Positions 4,989-6,586 of a stretch of DNA of 6,586 nucleotides are shown in pieces. Source of the stretch: Anaerolineae bacterium (GTDB lineage: Bacteria > Chloroflexota > Anaerolineae > Anaerolineales > Villigracilaceae); the NCBI GenBank assembly GCA_017303735.1, contig JAFLCF010000228.1, forward strand, positions 1-6,586, given 5' to 3'. The notes beneath the pieces are model-generated. The model ran no database searches, was not told where the DNA came from, and was given only the letters and a program-made list of their open reading frames with translations. The translations under genes and the position numbers were made by a program. Each line of letters opens with the position of its first letter. Position 1 is the first letter of the stretch.

Positions 4989-5779
4989 AACAATTTATCC
5001 GCAAGAGATCGAACGGTCATAAAGCCAAGCATAGCAGACGCGATCGCAAAGCCGCCAAACCAAATCCACGTGGAGGCGTTTGTGGGTGAGAAAAGCTCAC
5101 GGTGAATGATCGACGCCAGCAAAACAAAGATGGCAAAGACAACCATCCCGATCAAAACCACCCGCGCTTCATTCCAAGTCTGACGGCGGCTCAGCATCAA
5201 ACTGCCGAGCCCATACGAGAGGAAAGGCGCAGAATACATTTGTGCCAGCAAACGGGTGATCTTCCAGGGCCAGATCGTCACCATAAGATCTGGTGCAAAG
5301 AGCAGAGACAACGCCAACAAGGTCACCAAAATTCCTTGCGCCAGCAAATATCCCTTCACCCAGGTAGGTAGAGCCGTGCCCGCATGCGCTTCGTTTAAAT
5401 TACGATTCAACCATGCCAACCACAAAGCAATTGCCGGGTAAATAAGATACGCCCCGAACCAGATCCATACCTGCGGGCGGCTATAATCGAACTCTCCCAA
5501 ATAAAAAAGCGAAACAACGAACAGCATCTCCGTCCAAATGGCGATCATGGGAACCATGGTCTTCACTTCATCATATCGTTTGGATAACATGCCCGCCACC
5601 ATAAACGCTGTACCAGAGAGATACATCCCTCCCAAAAAGCGGGCATGCAATGGCGGCACCAACCACGGAATGGCTTCATCGACCTGGGTTGGGATAAAGT
5701 ATCCCCAAACACCCACCCACAATGCCAACAAACCAACGGCTGCAAAATAGATCTTAATATTTCGTGTGATCAATGCCAT
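4985..5779 (-). CDS. multi-pass membrane protein with internal duplication
   Basis: This is the first gene of the minus-strand operon. I recognise no named family. The 264-residue product has about eight membrane segments (near 10-29, 46-65, 76-95, 104-124, 141-162, 180-196, 206-225 and 236-258). The two halves look alike. FIP (28-30) and PW (38-39) in half one correspond to FAP (161-163) and PW (171-172) in half two. MLSKR (64-68) corresponds to MLSRR (195-199), and WIWFG at 105-109 recurs exactly at 238-242. The offset is 133 residues for most pairs. It is homologous along its length to the third gene. CAGGAG (complement of 5785-5790) lies five bases before the ATG, the best ribosome site of the operon. 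The TGA overlaps the next ATG by 4 bp. Transport, sensing or a structural role are all possible; nothing visible decides. Confidence 0.88.
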   Translation of the reverse strand: MALITRNIKIYFAAVGLLALWVGVWGYFIPTQVDEAIPWLVPPLHARFLGGMYLSGTAFMVAGMLSKRYDEVKTMVPMIAIWTEMLFVVSLFYLGEFDYSRPQVWIWFGAYLIYPAIALWLAWLNRNLNEAHAGTALPTWVKGYLLAQGILVTLLALSLLFAPDLMVTIWPWKITRLLAQMYSAPFLSYGLGSLMLSRRQTWNEARVVLIGMVVFAIFVLLASIIHRELFSPTNASTWIWFGGFAIASAMLGFMTVRSLADKLL

Positions 5780-5803
5780 AAATACTCCTGTATGAGTTCA
5801 AGA

Positions 5804-5832
5804 ATTGTAGTGCAAAACGCCACAGTTATAAA
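5804..5832 (-). promoter_or_regulatory. candidate promoter of the three-gene membrane operon
   Basis: Read on the minus strand, TTTATA (complement of 5827-5832; four of six to TTGACA) is followed after 17 bp by TACAAT (complement of 5804-5809; five of six to TATAAT). Transcription would begin roughly 17 nt before the start codon, leaving a short leader that still contains the CAGGAG site. A second TATAAT further upstream (complement of 5845-5850) has no good -35 partner. Confidence 0.4.
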
Positions 5833-5907
5833 TTCATTCGCGAAATTATACATACAACTTCCTTTGAAGCGGAACCCTATCTTTAGTTAGGAATTTTAAA
5901 CACTACC

Positions 5908-5938
5908 GCTCTGTTGAGGGCTAAGCCCTCAACAGAGC
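5908..5938. repeat. perfect 15-bp-arm palindrome in the divergent spacer
   Basis: Bases 5908-5922 (GCTCTGTTGAGGGCT) are the exact reverse complement of 5924-5938 with one central base. As RNA or a cruciform this gives a stem of about 13 bp with a tiny loop. It lies between the divergently read membrane operon and the aminotransferase gene. No T tract follows on either strand: the plus side is followed by CAAAAAG and the minus side by GGTAGTG. It is therefore not a classical terminator. It may be an operator-like site or a dispersed palindromic repeat. Confidence 0.7.
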
Positions 5939-5966
5939 CAAAAAGATTTATAAATAAAAACGATCG

Positions 5967-5983
5967 ACCACTTAATTTGTGGT
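5967..5983. promoter_or_regulatory. short inverted repeat ACCAC-N7-GTGGT upstream of the aminotransferase
   Basis: ACCAC (5967-5971) and GTGGT (5979-5983) flank an A/T-rich 7-base centre, ending 23 bp before the ATG. Placement and size suit a small operator or a leader hairpin, but a five-base arm can arise by chance. Confidence 0.25.
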
Positions 5984-6006
5984 TAAATAGATTTTAGGAG
6001 ACAAAA

Positions 6007-6586
6007 ATGTCCACCGAATTTGAAACCTTCCTTCAAAAATACCCCAGCTTCAAACAGACCCAAAAAATAGACGACCTACGCAAGACTGATTACGCCCGGC
6101 TCGATTCAGGCGAACATGTTTATTTCGATTACACCGGCGGTGGAATTTACGCCGAATCACAAATTCAAAAACATCACGAACTTCTCAAACAGAATGTCTT
6201 CGGCAATCCGCACTCCAGCAACCCCACCTCCATTGCCGCCACGCATCTCGTCGAAGGCACGCGCGACTACATCCTCAAATTTTTCAACGCCGATCCCGAT
6301 GAATATCTTGCCATCTTCACGTCCAATGCCAGTAGTGCGCTCAAACTTGTCGGCGAGTCCTATCCCTTCCCGAACGGACGTTACCTCCTGACCTTTGACA
6401 ACCACAACTCCGTCAATGGGATTCGCGAATTCGCGCATGCCCGTGGCGCGGAAGTGACCTACATTCCGGTCATGCTGCCTGAAATGCGAGTCGACGCCTC
6501 TCAACTGGACCTCGAACTGTCTCGCCCTTCCAAGTCTGGTCATAACCTGTTTGCTTTCCCCGCCCAATCGAACTTCTCCTCCGTCA
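6007..6586 (+). CDS. class V aminotransferase, cysteine desulfurase / Mo-cofactor sulfurase-like (partial, 3' cut)
   Basis: The frame is open from ATG 6007 to the window end, giving 193 residues of a protein whose relatives are about 450-550 long. AGGAG (5996-6000) lies six bases before the ATG. The visible part carries blocks typical of PLP enzymes of fold type I, class V, near molybdenum-cofactor sulfurase: VYFDYTGGGIYAESQI (38-53), FGNPHSSNPTS (65-75), FTSNASSALKLVGE (104-117, cofactor phosphate loop), DNHNSVNGIREFA (131-143, with H133 expected to stack on PLP) and FAFPAQSNFSSV (182-193). The lysine that binds PLP and any sulfur-accepting cysteine lie beyond the window. The reaction could be removal of sulfur from cysteine, or a related lyase or transaminase step; the substrate is undecided. 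It is divergent from the membrane operon, and no molybdenum-cofactor gene is visible nearby. Confidence 0.92.
   Translation, partial: MSTEFETFLQKYPSFKQTQKIDDLRKTDYARLDSGEHVYFDYTGGGIYAESQIQKHHELLKQNVFGNPHSSNPTSIAATHLVEGTRDYILKFFNADPDEYLAIFTSNASSALKLVGESYPFPNGRYLLTFDNHNSVNGIREFAHARGAEVTYIPVMLPEMRVDASQLDLELSRPSKSGHNLFAFPAQSNFSSV

Noticed and set aside
4662..5105. Plus-strand open frame of 147 codons
   Set aside because: It is antisense to the membrane operon, rich in Cys/His/Gln and without domain features, whereas the minus strand encodes coherent membrane proteins with coupled starts.
6116..6567. Open frames on both strands inside the right end
   Set aside because: Both overlap the aminotransferase frame starting at 6007, which has class V motifs and a Shine-Dalgarno site and simply runs off the window.

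Overview
The window looks like an ordinary stretch of a free-living bacterial chromosome of moderate G+C. It has dense genes, clear Shine-Dalgarno sites, housekeeping and metabolic genes, and several small palindromic intergenic repeats. My best guess at the organism is Chloroflexota (Anaerolineae-like). This rests on the mix of a YbaK-family protein, DinB/ClbS-like proteins, a molybdenum-cofactor-sulfurase-like class V aminotransferase and palindromic spacers. It is an impression, not a proof, because no rRNA or phylogenetic marker is present.

Left part (1-3732, all plus strand): a possible C-terminal tail of an upstream gene (1-75); an endonuclease III (nth, 62-733); a YbaK/ProX-type aminoacyl-tRNA deacylase domain protein (885-1379); a protein made of two tandem DinB/ClbS-like four-helix domains (1465-2304); HPPK of folate synthesis (folK, 2321-2809); and a fumarylacetoacetate-hydrolase-family enzyme (2974-3732). 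Only the tandem-DinB gene and folK are close enough (16 bp) to suggest co-transcription. The other three spacers each hold a different palindromic repeat: nested CCCC-GAA-GGGG hairpins (736-877), oppositely oriented arrays of a GATNGAC-like heptamer (1376-1449), and a pair of inverted palindromes starting GGTGGTTGAGTAG (2823-2951). A strong hairpin at 3747-3778 separates this block from the convergent genes on the other strand and can serve as terminator for both.

Right part (3793-5779, minus strand): three membrane-protein genes read from 5779 down to 3793 and joined by two 4-bp ATGA stop/start overlaps. The first (264 aa) and third (265 aa) are diverged paralogues of about eight membrane segments. 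The first shows an internal duplication of a roughly 133-residue, four-segment unit. The middle gene is a 133-aa, four-segment DUF4383-like protein, the size of one unit. Their function is unknown. This cassette is the most interesting element in the window.

Far right (5780-6586): a 227-bp divergent spacer with a perfect 15-bp-arm palindrome, then the first 193 codons of a class V aminotransferase related to cysteine desulfurases and molybdenum-cofactor sulfurases, cut by the window end before its catalytic lysine.

I see no rRNA, tRNA, CRISPR array, transposase, phage gene or obvious defence system. The candidates for something undescribed are the membrane cassette and the intergenic repeat families.
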